Shown here: positions 1 to 8,354 of the stretch, in pieces
Layout of the letters: every line of letters starts with the position of its first letter
Numbering within the stretch: the stretch's first letter is position 1
The notes under the pieces: generated by a model
Databases searched by the model: none
What the model was told of the DNA's origin: nothing
What the model saw: only the letters and a program-made list of their open reading frames with translations
From: Veillonella agrestimuris
GTDB lineage: Bacteria; Bacillota; Negativicutes; Veillonellales; Veillonellaceae
Length of the DNA: 64,000 nucleotides
Reading direction: 5' to 3'
Assembly (NCBI RefSeq): GCF_943193065.1
Contig: NZ_CALPCS010000006.1
Location: 1-64,000, forward strand
Position numbers and translations under genes: made by a program

Positions 1-23
1 GCTTATTTTTTTTGCAAAAAAAT

Positions 24-114
24 AATGTTGGTTGTGCCACCTTGATGGTGACACCCCAACATTTATTATAGAACCATAAAAAATCGCGCTATTAGAAATT
101 CCTAACAACGCGAT
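24..114. terminator. two stem-loops in the gap at the left edge
   Basis: Bases 1-245 hold no gene. A strong hairpin runs from 24 to 63 (AATGTTGG paired with CCAACATT, with an inner GTG/CAC and ACC/GGT stem). It is followed on the minus strand by ATTATTTTTTT, which fits a Rho-independent terminator for leftward transcripts such as the ferredoxin gene at 246-479. A second palindrome at 83-114 (ATCGCG with CGCGAT) has no clear U tract. Confidence 0.5.
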
Positions 115-245
115 ATATAAAATAAATTAATATATTAATTCTATCGTAGGGAGTTCCTACACAACAATTACAATCCGCCTAATGAACGCATGTTATGAAA
201 TAGCACTTAACTAGCGTATACATCAATCACTAGATAATCGAATCG

Positions 246-479
246 TTATATACGACCTTGCTCCTTTAATTCTGCTAACAATTTTACGATGCGTGGTCCA
301 CAGCCTTTACCACCGCAGGCACCTGTACCTGCACGAGTGGCTTCTTTCACAGCAGGGAATGTATGGGCACCGTTAAAAATAGCCTCTTTAATAGTCTTCC
401 TTGTAATACTGCGACATGTGCAGACTTTTGTCAATTTATCCAGAATAGCTTCTGGGACTTGGTTGCTTTCAAAATCCAT
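246..479 (-). CDS. BFD-like [2Fe-2S]-binding protein
   Basis: This 77-residue protein has the bacterioferritin-associated-ferredoxin (BFD) pattern: Cys20-x-Cys22, then Cys55 and Cys60 in a Gly-rich ACGGKGCGP segment, with short helices around them. In this family the four cysteines bind a [2Fe-2S] cluster. Members act as small electron carriers, or as the cluster domain of nitrite reductase and NifU, and classical Bfd reduces bacterioferritin to release iron. A bacterioferritin-like gene lies at 17531-17986 but is not adjacent, so partnership is only a guess. AGGAGAACC lies just upstream of the ATG. Confidence 0.85.
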   Translation of the reverse strand: MDFESNQVPEAILDKLTKVCTCRSITRKTIKEAIFNGAHTFPAVKEATRAGTGACGGKGCGPRIVKLLAELKEQGRI

Positions 480-597
480 AGGGTTCTCCTTTACTCACTT
501 GAGCTCATAATATATAAGTATATAACGCTAATATAACACTAACGGAACACTCATAACACGGATGGACTAATACAAACTAATCGACTATGACGACCGT

Positions 598-1239
598 CTA
601 TAAGAAAGAGCTACCCAATATTGCCTGCATAATAATGCTATAGATATGTAATATGTTGAGCATTAATGGGCGAATAACAGATGTTAAAATCGGCGTATTA
701 ATGAGAATAATCAAAAAGATAAGATTCCAAATACCCAGTTGATAATAACGTAATTGCCATGTCGGCGGTAACCACGGCAAGACCAAATTAAACCCTGGTA
801 GCGGCGGAATAGGAATTAAACAGAATAACGCTATACCCACACTATACAACATAATTGTACGTAACACCTCGATGAGACCAAGAGACGTGATGAATCCCAT
901 AGATGTTCCCAAAACGAGAATAAATGCAACTATAAATCCGACGATAAGGCTAAACACGGGACCTGCAAAAGTGACGAGGGTAATATCGCGGCGTGGATTT
1001 TCAAAGTTATTCGGATCCATGGGCACTGGTTTTGACCAACCGAAACCGATTAATAACATCACGAGAGTCCCTACTAATTCCAAATGACTGGTAGGATACA
1101 AATTCAAACGGCCTGCCAGTTTAGGCGTTGGATCACCGAGCCATACAGCAGTTTGCGCTTGGGCGTAGCCGAATACAGTTAATACAACAATAATAGCCGG
1201 TATACGGGCTAATATATCGGTTAGACTCAAATCAAACAT
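598..1239 (-). CDS. site-2 protease (M50) homologue lacking catalytic residues
   Basis: A 213-residue polytopic membrane protein that matches the short M50 (YwhC-type) family along its length: LGDPT near residue 35, GRLNLYP, GFGWSKPVP around 65-73 and the NFENPRR loop. The zinc-binding HExxH expected just before LGDPT reads FGYAQ (23-27), and the later L-P-I-P-P-L-D-G motif has Pro148 in place of the metal-binding Asp. It is therefore probably not a protease and may be a pseudoenzyme that binds membrane substrates. I chose the ATG at 1239 because TAAGGAG lies four bases upstream; an in-frame ATG at 1287 has no such site. Confidence 0.8.
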   Translation of the reverse strand: MFDLSLTDILARIPAIIVVLTVFGYAQAQTAVWLGDPTPKLAGRLNLYPTSHLELVGTLVMLLIGFGWSKPVPMDPNNFENPRRDITLVTFAGPVFSLIVGFIVAFILVLGTSMGFITSLGLIEVLRTIMLYSVGIALFCLIPIPPLPGFNLVLPWLPPTWQLRYYQLGIWNLIFLIILINTPILTSVIRPLMLNILHIYSIIMQAILGSSFL

Positions 1240-1381
1240 ATAACTCCTTACGATAAGCACTAAAGACCATGATGCGACATGCACCAAACATACTGTATGC
1301 TACGTGCATGAACGACGCCATATCTATGGAATACACTACCTATATAGTGTGCCTATCTTATATATAAATTTACACATAATA

Positions 1382-1415
1382 AATGGTGAAAGCCCGCAGT
1401 CGAACTTTCACCATT
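1382..1415. repeat. inverted pair of GTGAAAG motifs forming a hairpin
   Basis: AATGGTGAAAG (1382-1392) and CTTTCACCATT (1405-1415) form a perfect 11-bp stem with a 12-base loop, in the gap between two minus-strand genes. No U tract follows on either strand. The arms carry the GTGAAAG word that is over-represented across the window. Paired uptake sequences in Neisseria and Pasteurellaceae sit between genes in this way. Confidence 0.6.
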
Positions 1416-1488
1416 ACAGATTATATCGTTGAGAACGTACCCACTGGATACGCTCTCTTTACCTAAACAGCCTATTAGGAATGTACGA

Positions 1489-1923
1489 TTATAGCGTTTT
1501 TCTCAATGTTTCTGGCACGTCTAACATGTTAGGGAATGCCAAATCTTTGCCGTATACTTCACGGTATGCAGCTAAAAACATGTTGTATTCGTTAGTGCCA
1601 GGAGTAATTTGGTAACGTTCACCGTTAGGCGCTATACGATATACAGTTTGTAAGCTAGGATTTACAAGATAGTGGAATAATGTCGCTTCGCCATATTGGT
1701 TATTGTGCATATTAATCACGTTAATACCGAATACGATGTTGCGGCTACCATCAACTTCTTTGAATTGAGATGCTTTGTCGAAATAGTATGTTTCAGAACC
1801 GTTAGCACTGTTTGGCACTTCTGGGTAGTTTGCTAACCCATTCCAGTTCGCTGCTTCGCTCACATTAGAGCAAATGCATAATGCTGCAGCTAATACAGCA
1901 GTAGCAAAAAATTTTGTTTTCAT
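1489..1923 (-). CDS. small secreted protein of unknown function
   Basis: The 144-residue product starts with a clear Sec signal peptide (MKTKFF, a hydrophobic Ala-rich core, likely cleavage after VSEA near residue 24). The mature part of about 120 residues has no domain I recognise. It is rich in Asn, Tyr and Glu, and has no internal cysteine after the signal. AGGAG lies 6-7 bases before the ATG. Its size and layout resemble the secreted protein at 18803-19267, whose mature part also begins with a short Asn/Tyr/Trp-rich stretch, but I cannot claim homology. Location is probably periplasmic. Confidence 0.7.
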   Translation of the reverse strand: MKTKFFATAVLAAALCICSNVSEAANWNGLANYPEVPNSANGSETYYFDKASQFKEVDGSRNIVFGINVINMHNNQYGEATLFHYLVNPSLQTVYRIAPNGERYQITPGTNEYNMFLAAYREVYGKDLAFPNMLDVPETLRKTL

Positions 1924-2011
1924 AACAATCTCCTCTTTCCTTGAGTCGTGATGATCATCACCCTACTAATACTAACAAGATTATTATACCATATCCCAGT
2001 GAAGAACAATA

Positions 2012-2542
2012 TTATTTGCCTGTCTCAATCATATCTTCTGGATTAGATACACCGTGAGATGCATCAATGGCATCTAACAATTTATTAAGCAATTTACGTA
2101 ATTCTACTGTTTCTTCTACAGAGAAAACATGGCCTGCTTTGGCAGCGATTTGTTGCGGAATCCCTACCGCTTTCTCACGGATGGCTTTACCTGCCTCTGT
2201 TAAAGTAACCATAACGACGCGCTCATCACGATGGCTACGCTTACGCGTTAAGAAACCTTTCGTTTCTAATTTTTTAAGAAGTGGCGTTAATGTACCAGAG
2301 TCAAGACGCAATACTTGACCTAATTGCTTAACCGATAAATCACCATACTGCCACAAAGCCATCATTACAATATATTGGGTATACGTTAAATTCAACGGAT
2401 CCAAATAATCTCTGTATGCATTTACAATTTCTTTTGCCACTACATACAAAGGGAAGCCCAATTGGTTTTCCAATAGCAGATAGTCATCTGCCGGAATATC
2501 TTCCATCCGTTTGTAGCCCTCTAACGTTCCAAAACGCGCCAT
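2012..2542 (-). CDS. MarR-family regulator, OhrR-like but cysteine-free
   Basis: The 176-residue winged-helix protein matches the OhrR/MgrA branch of MarR: LLLENQLGFPLY near the start, LTYTQYIVMMALW, the recognition region LDSGTLTPLLKKLE and the wing RKRSHRDERVV. In OhrR the residue after ENQL is the peroxide-sensing cysteine. Here it is Gly29, and the protein has no cysteine at all, so organic-peroxide sensing by cysteine oxidation is not possible. It may instead answer to a ligand or a partner. The gene is monocistronic, with an AATGGAGGTTATTAA leader. Confidence 0.88.
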   Translation of the reverse strand: MARFGTLEGYKRMEDIPADDYLLLENQLGFPLYVVAKEIVNAYRDYLDPLNLTYTQYIVMMALWQYGDLSVKQLGQVLRLDSGTLTPLLKKLETKGFLTRKRSHRDERVVMVTLTEAGKAIREKAVGIPQQIAAKAGHVFSVEETVELRKLLNKLLDAIDASHGVSNPEDMIETGK

Positions 2543-2648
2543 TTAATAACCTCCATTACACACAACTAGTTTATAAAAAAATTGTACACAATTTAAGGAT
2601 AAACGTCAACGGCTTGGCACGGAGATTTACATGATTTCTTCATGAAGT

Positions 2649-3002
2649 TTATAGCCCTAATGCGTCTCTCCACTCTGCTTCTTTAAAACCTACCAAAACT
2701 TTGTCATCTAGCACTAAAATAGGGCGCTTTACAAGCATTCCATTCGATGCTAACAAAGCTAATTTCTCTTCTTCGCTCAAAGTGGGCAATTTATCTTTCA
2801 GCTGTTGTTCACGATAGATCATGCCAGATGTGTTGAAGAATGCTTTCAAATCTTTCCCCGATTGTGGGTACCACGCAGCAATTTCCTCAGCCGTTGGATT
2901 TTCCGATTTAATATCGCGGTCCGTATATTTGATGTTGTGATCATCTAAAAACTTCTTCGCTTTTTTACAAGTTGTACATTTAGGGTATTCTACAAATAAC
3001 AT
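2649..3002 (-). CDS. ArsC/Spx-family thioredoxin-fold protein
   Basis: The 117-residue product belongs to the arsenate reductase-like ArsC/Spx/YffB family. It opens with YPKCTTCKKAKKFL, giving a CxxC pair (Cys9, Cys12), and ends with KRPILVLDDKVLVGFKEAEW, the usual Arg-Pro segment and C-terminus. Such proteins are either thiol reductases or, like Spx, RNA-polymerase-binding redox regulators, and sequence alone does not decide which. I start at the ATG at 3002, preceded by AAGGAGTTTATT. A longer in-frame start at 3089 would add about 29 residues without family similarity. Confidence 0.85.
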   Translation of the reverse strand: MLFVEYPKCTTCKKAKKFLDDHNIKYTDRDIKSENPTAEEIAAWYPQSGKDLKAFFNTSGMIYREQQLKDKLPTLSEEEKLALLASNGMLVKRPILVLDDKVLVGFKEAEWRDALGL

Positions 3003-3097
3003 AATAAACTCCTTCTTTCTGCATTTACATAATTGATTTAACGAATAAATATAGTCACTACTACGTTCTGTATAAATAAGCTCGTACATCTATTCAT

Positions 3098-3817
3098 TTA
3101 CATAGGAATAAATGTAAGCACCATAGCGATGAAAATAGCAGGTAGCAAATTAGCAATACGAATTTTTCCAGGCCAAATAAGGTCAATACCGACGCAGAAA
3201 ATCAAAATAGAGCCTACGTAGGACAGATTATCAATAGCTGCCTGTGTCATAAGAGGCGCCGCCCAATTAGCCATATAGGTAATCATAAGCTGCGTAATGC
3301 CAACAGGTATAAACGAAAACAATGCGCCACGCCCCAATGATGAGGCCATAACCATTACAATAATACCGTCAAGGATGCCTTTTAACAATAACGTTTGGTA
3401 ATTACCAGACAAACCATCTTGAATAGATCCCAATACGCCCATGGCACCTACAGTAAACGTAATAGATGCAGTAATGAAAGCATTAGTAAACTGCGGGTCA
3501 CCGCTGTTGCCAGTTTTGGCTTTCAGCCAGTCGCCTAAGCGAATAATCCATCGGTTAAAATCAATAAGTTCGCCGATAACGGCACCAATAACCATACTAA
3601 TGATCATCATGAGAGGCCCCGTCGTCTGTAACGAGCCATTTACGATGACCAACATATACTGCATAACACCGCTCATACCGAGAAGCAGCACAATAACGCC
3701 ACTGACCATCATGAGGGTTTCTTTTAAATTGTCTTTCATCCCTCGCCGGAACACAAGTCCTAGTACACTACCGACGATAATGAGGGCCACGTTAATGACC
3801 GTACCTAACCCTGGCAT
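3098..3817 (-). CDS. DUF554 family membrane protein
   Basis: A 239-residue integral membrane protein with about seven hydrophobic segments and the DUF554 hallmarks: MPGLGTVINVALIIVGSVLG at the N-terminus, a basic FRRGMKDNLKETL loop, and a conserved GAVIGELIDFNRWI region. The family is widespread in Firmicutes (YdfK-like) and has no settled function; transport is often assumed. The ATG at 3817 has AAGGAAA upstream and fits the family N-terminus better than the in-frame ATG at 3868. Confidence 0.85.
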   Translation of the reverse strand: MPGLGTVINVALIIVGSVLGLVFRRGMKDNLKETLMMVSGVIVLLLGMSGVMQYMLVIVNGSLQTTGPLMMIISMVIGAVIGELIDFNRWIIRLGDWLKAKTGNSGDPQFTNAFITASITFTVGAMGVLGSIQDGLSGNYQTLLLKGILDGIIVMVMASSLGRGALFSFIPVGITQLMITYMANWAAPLMTQAAIDNLSYVGSILIFCVGIDLIWPGKIRIANLLPAIFIAMVLTFIPM

Positions 3818-3886
3818 AGGTATTTCCTTTCTAACGCCTATGAAAGCTTCGTAAAGCTCCGTAATCATTCCATATATGCGGCGTTA

Positions 3887-4474
3887 CTACGCTTTAACAA
3901 ACACCACATCTGCTGTGTCATTAATATCCGCAAAGCACGGACAATCTCTACCATGGTCATTAATAAGACCGCTAGCTTGCAAATGGGAATACACCGTAAC
4001 AGGACCTAAGAACTTGAATCCTCGTTTCTTTAAATCTTTGGCAATGCATTCAGATAATTCATTCTTAGCAGGAATATTGCCTTCTGGATGCCCTTCATAA
4101 ACGATTGTCTTATGGTCTGTAAAAGCCCATATATACGCGTTAAAAGAACCAAATTCTTCTCGAATTTCTAAAAACCGCTGGGCATTATTAATAATCGCTC
4201 GAATCTTACGTTCTGCTCGAATCACATTAGGCGCATCCATAATACGCTCTACATCCGCATCAGTATAAGCTGCTATGATATGATAATCAAAATGATCAAA
4301 AGCAGCCCTCAAATCTTCTCGCTTATTGAGCACCGTAATCCAACTGAGGCCACATTGCAACACCTCTAACATAAGATGTTCAAACTGCTGCTTATCATCA
4401 TGAACAGGACGTCCCCATTCATGATCATGATAGACCTGATATAATTCCGTTGTTGGCCACGTACAAGTGTGCAT
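3887..4474 (-). CDS. tag: DNA-3-methyladenine glycosylase I
   Basis: The 195-residue protein matches Tag, the base-excision enzyme that removes 3-methyladenine from alkylated DNA. Visible hallmarks are CTWP with Cys4, YHDHEWGRPVHDD (residues 15-27), the catalytic-region LEVLQCGLSWITVLNKRE, and a C-terminal YSHLQASGLINDH followed by CPCF. Cys4, His16 and the C-terminal His and Cys match the zinc ligands known from E. coli Tag (187 residues). AAGGAG lies eight bases before the ATG. Confidence 0.95.
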   Translation of the reverse strand: MHTCTWPTTELYQVYHDHEWGRPVHDDKQQFEHLMLEVLQCGLSWITVLNKREDLRAAFDHFDYHIIAAYTDADVERIMDAPNVIRAERKIRAIINNAQRFLEIREEFGSFNAYIWAFTDHKTIVYEGHPEGNIPAKNELSECIAKDLKKRGFKFLGPVTVYSHLQASGLINDHGRDCPCFADINDTADVVFVKA

Positions 4475-4638
4475 GATGAACTCCTTTTGATGTGGAACAA
4501 TACTGTATATCTATAATTACTGTATATCCATCATTAGCAACAACATATGCGGTTACTAATGATTGAGTAATCGTTAGGATTATTATATCATATATTTTCG
4601 ATATGGTAAGAGTGGATATGGTAAATATGTGTATAAAA

Positions 4639-4669
4639 ATATCCTAACACTATACTAGCGTTAGGATAT
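4639..4669. terminator. stem-loop downstream of the 4705-5232 gene
   Basis: ATATCCTAAC (4639-4648) pairs perfectly with GTTAGGATAT (4660-4669) around an 11-base loop. The stem lies just past the stop of the minus-strand gene at 4705 and is followed on that strand by TTTTTATAC, so it fits its terminator. Confidence 0.65.
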
Positions 4670-4704
4670 TATCTATGTACCTATTGTACTGGTGAAAGCC
4701 AGCT

Positions 4705-5232
4705 TTACACAAACTGTGCTACAGCATAAATGGCTACAGCGAGGCAGATAAGGTGGATGATGACCATCACTGGCGGAGCTAGGCGAACAGGGAATTTCCG
4801 CTTTAACAATCGTTTGATGGCCTCCGCACTAGCATCGCTGTGAACGATTAAAAGAAATGTAGTCGGGATTTGAACACTACTATTAATCAACCGAACCACC
4901 AGCACACCAATGAGACCTAGGATGCCCCAATATATATAAGTGGGAAAATGAAAATACATAATAGCAATAATAAGCCCTATGATATCAAGGGAATAATAAA
5001 CGATGCCAATGACCGTCGCCAATGCAACAAGCACCTTCGTTGTACCTTCTGACAATATCTGCAAAGCACTATTTCGGACGTTCTCTATCTTCTCCTCTCG
5101 AAGATTAGCCATTCTAGCATCTTCGCCCTTCATATACTTACGCATATCTCTGTAATCTTCTTTTAACGAGTACACACGGTAAGCTAACCAAAACCAAAGA
5201 TACAATACGACCATGCCTGATGTGTGTTCCAT
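4705..5232 (-). CDS. membrane protein of unknown function
   Basis: A 175-residue protein I do not recognise. It has an N-terminal hydrophobic helix (residues about 5-20), a charged cytosolic-type stretch rich in Lys, Arg and Glu (21-57), two further membrane helices (about 58-85 and 93-115), a basic loop and a last helix (about 150-172). AAAGGAG precedes the ATG. The gene stands alone just left of the defence region, and a GTGAAAG motif overlaps its 3' flank at 4690. No catalytic motif is visible. Confidence 0.65.
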   Translation of the reverse strand: MEHTSGMVVLYLWFWLAYRVYSLKEDYRDMRKYMKGEDARMANLREEKIENVRNSALQILSEGTTKVLVALATVIGIVYYSLDIIGLIIAIMYFHFPTYIYWGILGLIGVLVVRLINSSVQIPTTFLLIVHSDASAEAIKRLLKRKFPVRLAPPVMVIIHLICLAVAIYAVAQFV

Positions 5233-5440
5233 AATGGGCTCCTTTGTAAGAAAAAATATATAGTCTAACTATATCTAGTAGTAAAATAGACTATACTACC
5301 ATACTACTGAAGAATGATATATATATACTCCCTCTTGCAGATTCGTAGGTACTATATGCTATAATATGAACAAAGGGATAGCAAGTGTGTGGAAACGCTA
5401 GGCTCATCTCAGAATAAATTACAAATTTAAGCGAGAAATG

Positions 5441-5470
5441 GCCTAGTGTTTATAACATTAGGTCTTTTTT
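5441..5470 (+). terminator. stem-loop at the left edge of the restriction-modification region
   Basis: CCTAGTG (5442-5448) pairs with CATTAGG (5456-5462, one G-T) and is followed on the plus strand by TCTTTTTTC. It lies between the methyltransferase stop at 5498 and the gene-free stretch to its left. The half-site AACATTAGGTC recurs in the terminator at 10844-10877 on the other side of the defence genes. Confidence 0.5.
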
Positions 5471-5497
5471 CTATTTAAGAATCAAGACTACAAGGGT

Positions 5498-6253
5498 TTA
5501 TTTCTTAAATACAAATAAATACTCATGTGCGATTAACAAAAAATTATATTTAACACTATTTGTTTTCCAATATCCTGTAGCACGACAATTATGTTGTTCT
5601 TTAATAATTAATTCTTTTAATTTAAATCCAGTGTTCTCAAAAATCCGCATCACATCAAAAGACATTGGTATCATATGTCCTTTTTGTCTAGTGTCCCCCA
5701 TTAAGATGGCACAAAATTTATCTTTTTTAAGAACTCGATAAGATTCTACTGCAACAGCCTTCATTTCCTCTAAAAAATCGGGTACTTTTAATTGTGATAA
5801 ATCACCATCTAATCCATCACTATATTGAATAATATTGGCATACGGTGGATGAGTACATATAAAATCAATACTCTCATCAGATACAAAATCTAAATGACGG
5901 GCATCACCTTTATATAATTTGACTTTACCCTTTGCATTTTCATATTCAAAATCAACTTTATCTTTACAACGTTCAAGAGCCACATCATTGATATCTACAC
6001 CAATAATATTACGATTCAGCAATTTTGCTTCTACTAGCGTAGTGCCTCCTCCAGCAAACTGATCTAATACTAAATCCCCCTCGTTTGAATAGCGAAGTAA
6101 TAAATTACGGGGAATATACGGAGACCAATTACCTCTCCATTTCGCATCATGTGTAGCCCAATCTCCACGTTTAGGAAAGGACCAATGTGTGGTCATTTCT
6201 AATTCAAAATCATCAGGTTCCCATTTTTTTATCTTTTTAGCCGTTGTAGCCAT
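5498..6253 (-). CDS. amino-group DNA methyltransferase of the DpnII-type operon
   Basis: The 251-residue product is a SAM-dependent N6-adenine or N4-cytosine methyltransferase. It carries the SAM-binding motif DQFAGGGTT (residues about 64-72), the acidic strand end GVDIND and the catalytic THPPY (134-138). An N-terminal block, THWSFPKRGDWATH then SPYIPRN, is typical of a subgroup of amino-methyltransferases. It does not look like DpnA, the usual second methylase of DpnII systems. Its start codon overlaps the endonuclease stop by one base (TAATG), so translation is probably coupled. Target GATC is inferred from context only. Confidence 0.85.
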   Translation of the reverse strand: MATTAKKIKKWEPDDFELEMTTHWSFPKRGDWATHDAKWRGNWSPYIPRNLLLRYSNEGDLVLDQFAGGGTTLVEAKLLNRNIIGVDINDVALERCKDKVDFEYENAKGKVKLYKGDARHLDFVSDESIDFICTHPPYANIIQYSDGLDGDLSQLKVPDFLEEMKAVAVESYRVLKKDKFCAILMGDTRQKGHMIPMSFDVMRIFENTGFKLKELIIKEQHNCRATGYWKTNSVKYNFLLIAHEYLFVFKK

Positions 6254-7134
6254 TATTTAAAGACCTTTCGAATAATATTACTTTCCAAATCAGAAATACT
6301 ATAAATATGTTCCATCACATCAAAGGTTTCTTTTAAATTATTTCGTGCACTGTTCCAACCATAACCATCTGTAAACCACACAAAAGTAATATCCTTAATC
6401 GTATCTGCTTCTAAAGCTAATGTTTTATAACTGCGAGCAGTTTCATTCAATTTGCTCCCACCACTACTATAAAAATTCGTTTCAATAACATATAACATAG
6501 CTTCTGTTTTTACAACAAAATCAAATCGCTTCTCAGTCGTACCTTGATTAGAAATAGCAGATAGATCAATCCCCCATTTGTCTGTAATTTGATGAATATA
6601 CATTTCTTTAAAATAGTTTACATCTCTTTCAAATCCAGCTTGAAGAATAAACTTTTCTACTAAATCTTCCATCAAATGACCACCACGATTTTTACGGCCA
6701 TTTGAATCTAATCCTGTTTCTACACCAGTCACATAATCAACCAAATTATTAATGATATGGGAACTAAGCAAATCAAACAATCCTGTTTCTCGCATAAAAT
6801 ACGTATATAACTCAATATCTTCTTCTGTCGATAACGAAGCTGTTTTCGGATTGAAATTAAATGAATGCCCTCCATTTTCGTCTTGGCAATAAATTTCATT
6901 AGCTCGTACGGCTATTAATATAGGAATACACTTTATAATTTCAGGATACTTTGAAAGTAACAACTTAAATTCATTTTCAATATTTCCAGATCCAATTAAA
7001 GAATTAAGAATATGCAACTCAATTTTAATATCTTCTACATTTCGATAAACTTTCGAGAAATCAATATAATATCCATAATTTGCAATGCTCTTTCTAAAAC
7101 CACTTAGCCATTCCATAAAATCTCTATGTGCCAT
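6253..7134 (-). CDS. type II restriction endonuclease, DpnII family (GATC)
   Basis: The 293-residue protein resembles R.DpnII throughout: FMEWLSGFRKSIANYGYYID near the start, LNSLIGSGNIE, NNLVDYVTGVETGLDSNGRK, and KRFDFVVK followed by YVIETNFYSSGGSKLNETAR, which holds the likely catalytic acidic residues. R.DpnII cuts unmethylated GATC, so this enzyme should do the same. I prefer the ATG at 7134 because GGAG lies six bases upstream and the N-terminus then aligns with DpnII; the ATG at 7146 lacks a clear site. It lies between two methyltransferase genes in one minus-strand operon. Confidence 0.92.
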   Translation of the reverse strand: MAHRDFMEWLSGFRKSIANYGYYIDFSKVYRNVEDIKIELHILNSLIGSGNIENEFKLLLSKYPEIIKCIPILIAVRANEIYCQDENGGHSFNFNPKTASLSTEEDIELYTYFMRETGLFDLLSSHIINNLVDYVTGVETGLDSNGRKNRGGHLMEDLVEKFILQAGFERDVNYFKEMYIHQITDKWGIDLSAISNQGTTEKRFDFVVKTEAMLYVIETNFYSSGGSKLNETARSYKTLALEADTIKDITFVWFTDGYGWNSARNNLKETFDVMEHIYSISDLESNIIRKVFK

Positions 7135-7148
7135 ATTTTTCTCCATGA

Positions 7149-8279
7149 TTAAAAGTTAGATATAAGTAACTCTTTAATTTTTCCTCGTTTATTGCCATTA
7201 CTATTAATCATTCGTGCTGCTTCTATACGACGTATAGTATGGGCTGCATATATATCATCAAAAAAGTTATCCTCTTCATCAATATTTTTAGGGTCAGAAT
7301 TACTAAGAACAATTTTAGCCCCTTTTTTACTAATAGCATTTACAAAGTTAGCCAATTCTTTTTGTTCTTTATCATTAAAGTCGTATTCTGTGTAAGCAGT
7401 AAAACTAGCAGATTCAGTGATTGGTCTATAAGGTGGATCAAAATATACGAACGTCGATGCATTTACAAAAGACTCGGATTGTTTATAGTCTCCATGAACA
7501 ATAGTTACACCTTGCAACCGCTCTGATACAGCCTTTAAGTTTTTAGCATCACAAATGGTAGGTCGCTTATATCCGCCCATAGGAACATTAAATTGACCTT
7601 TTTTATTAACTCGATATAACCCATTAAAACAAGTTTTGTTTAAGAAAATCATGAGTGCTGCTTTTTCTAAGTCTAACTCATCACTTTCTTTAGCTTTTAA
7701 CTCATTAAAACGCTCTCTTTTTTCATAAAAATAAACTTTACGTTCTTCATTTTTAAGAGGAATATATTCATCCTCCATCACTTGTAACAGTGAAATAAGA
7801 CCTTCTACATCATCTCGTATCGCTTTATAAGCATTAATCAATTCCGCATTAATATCACTAATATAAACTTCCTCTAAATCATAGTGATTAAGAATATCAA
7901 ATAAAACAGCACCTCCGCCTACAAATGGTTCCGCATAACGAGTAATATTGTTTTCTTTAAATGGATAATATTCTTGAATAGTGGACAATAATTGACCTTT
8001 TCCGCCCGCCCATTTTAAAAATGGTTTAATTGATTCTGTTATCATTGCTTCTGAAGCAATCCTTTCTGATTGAGTCTTTGTAACGCCTAAGTTCTCTCCT
8101 TGATAACGTGAATGTCGCCCGTCTTCAGGTTTTTCTGCATCAGCAGGAATAATCCACATATTACCTACTCTTTGAGCAAAATTAATTCTACCGTCAGAAC
8201 ATAAAGAAGCCACTCGACGTTGAGAAATTCCCCATTTGTCGGCGGCTTCTTTCGCACTTATATATTGTATATATTTCAT
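7149..8279 (-). CDS. Dam-type adenine methyltransferase with N-terminal HTH domain
   Basis: The 376-residue product joins a helix-turn-helix module (about 1-50: YISAKEAADKWGISQRRVASL, then GRINFAQRVGNMWIIP, an excisionase-like winged helix) to a full DpnM/Dam methyltransferase (about 85-376). Methylase hallmarks are KPFLKWAGGKGQLL (85-98), YAEPFVGGGAVLF, LNKTCFNGLYRVN and YFDPPY (279-284). It should methylate the adenine of GATC and protect host DNA from the neighbouring endonuclease. DpnM-type enzymes are about 280 residues, so the first 85 are an addition. The HTH may let it repress its own operon. GGAAGGGGGG precedes the ATG. Confidence 0.93.
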   Translation of the reverse strand: MKYIQYISAKEAADKWGISQRRVASLCSDGRINFAQRVGNMWIIPADAEKPEDGRHSRYQGENLGVTKTQSERIASEAMITESIKPFLKWAGGKGQLLSTIQEYYPFKENNITRYAEPFVGGGAVLFDILNHYDLEEVYISDINAELINAYKAIRDDVEGLISLLQVMEDEYIPLKNEERKVYFYEKRERFNELKAKESDELDLEKAALMIFLNKTCFNGLYRVNKKGQFNVPMGGYKRPTICDAKNLKAVSERLQGVTIVHGDYKQSESFVNASTFVYFDPPYRPITESASFTAYTEYDFNDKEQKELANFVNAISKKGAKIVLSNSDPKNIDEEDNFFDDIYAAHTIRRIEAARMINSNGNKRGKIKELLISNF

Positions 8280-8287
8280 AATGCCCC

Positions 8288-8329
8288 CCTTCCAACATCT
8301 TATATATATTTTATTCTAGATATGGAAGG
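8288..8329. promoter_or_regulatory. inverted repeat upstream of the restriction-modification operon, candidate operator
   Basis: CCTTCCA (8288-8294) and TGGAAGG (8323-8329) form an inverted repeat flanking an AT-rich core (TATATATATTTTATT) that would hold the -10 region of the minus-strand operon. Allowing one gap, the similarity extends to about 12 bases per arm. It lies between the HTH-Dam start and the stop of the upstream ATPase gene, the place expected for an autoregulatory site of the HTH domain. Binding is inference. Confidence 0.45.
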
Positions 8330-8354
8330 ATAGCAAATGAAATTTATAAAATTT

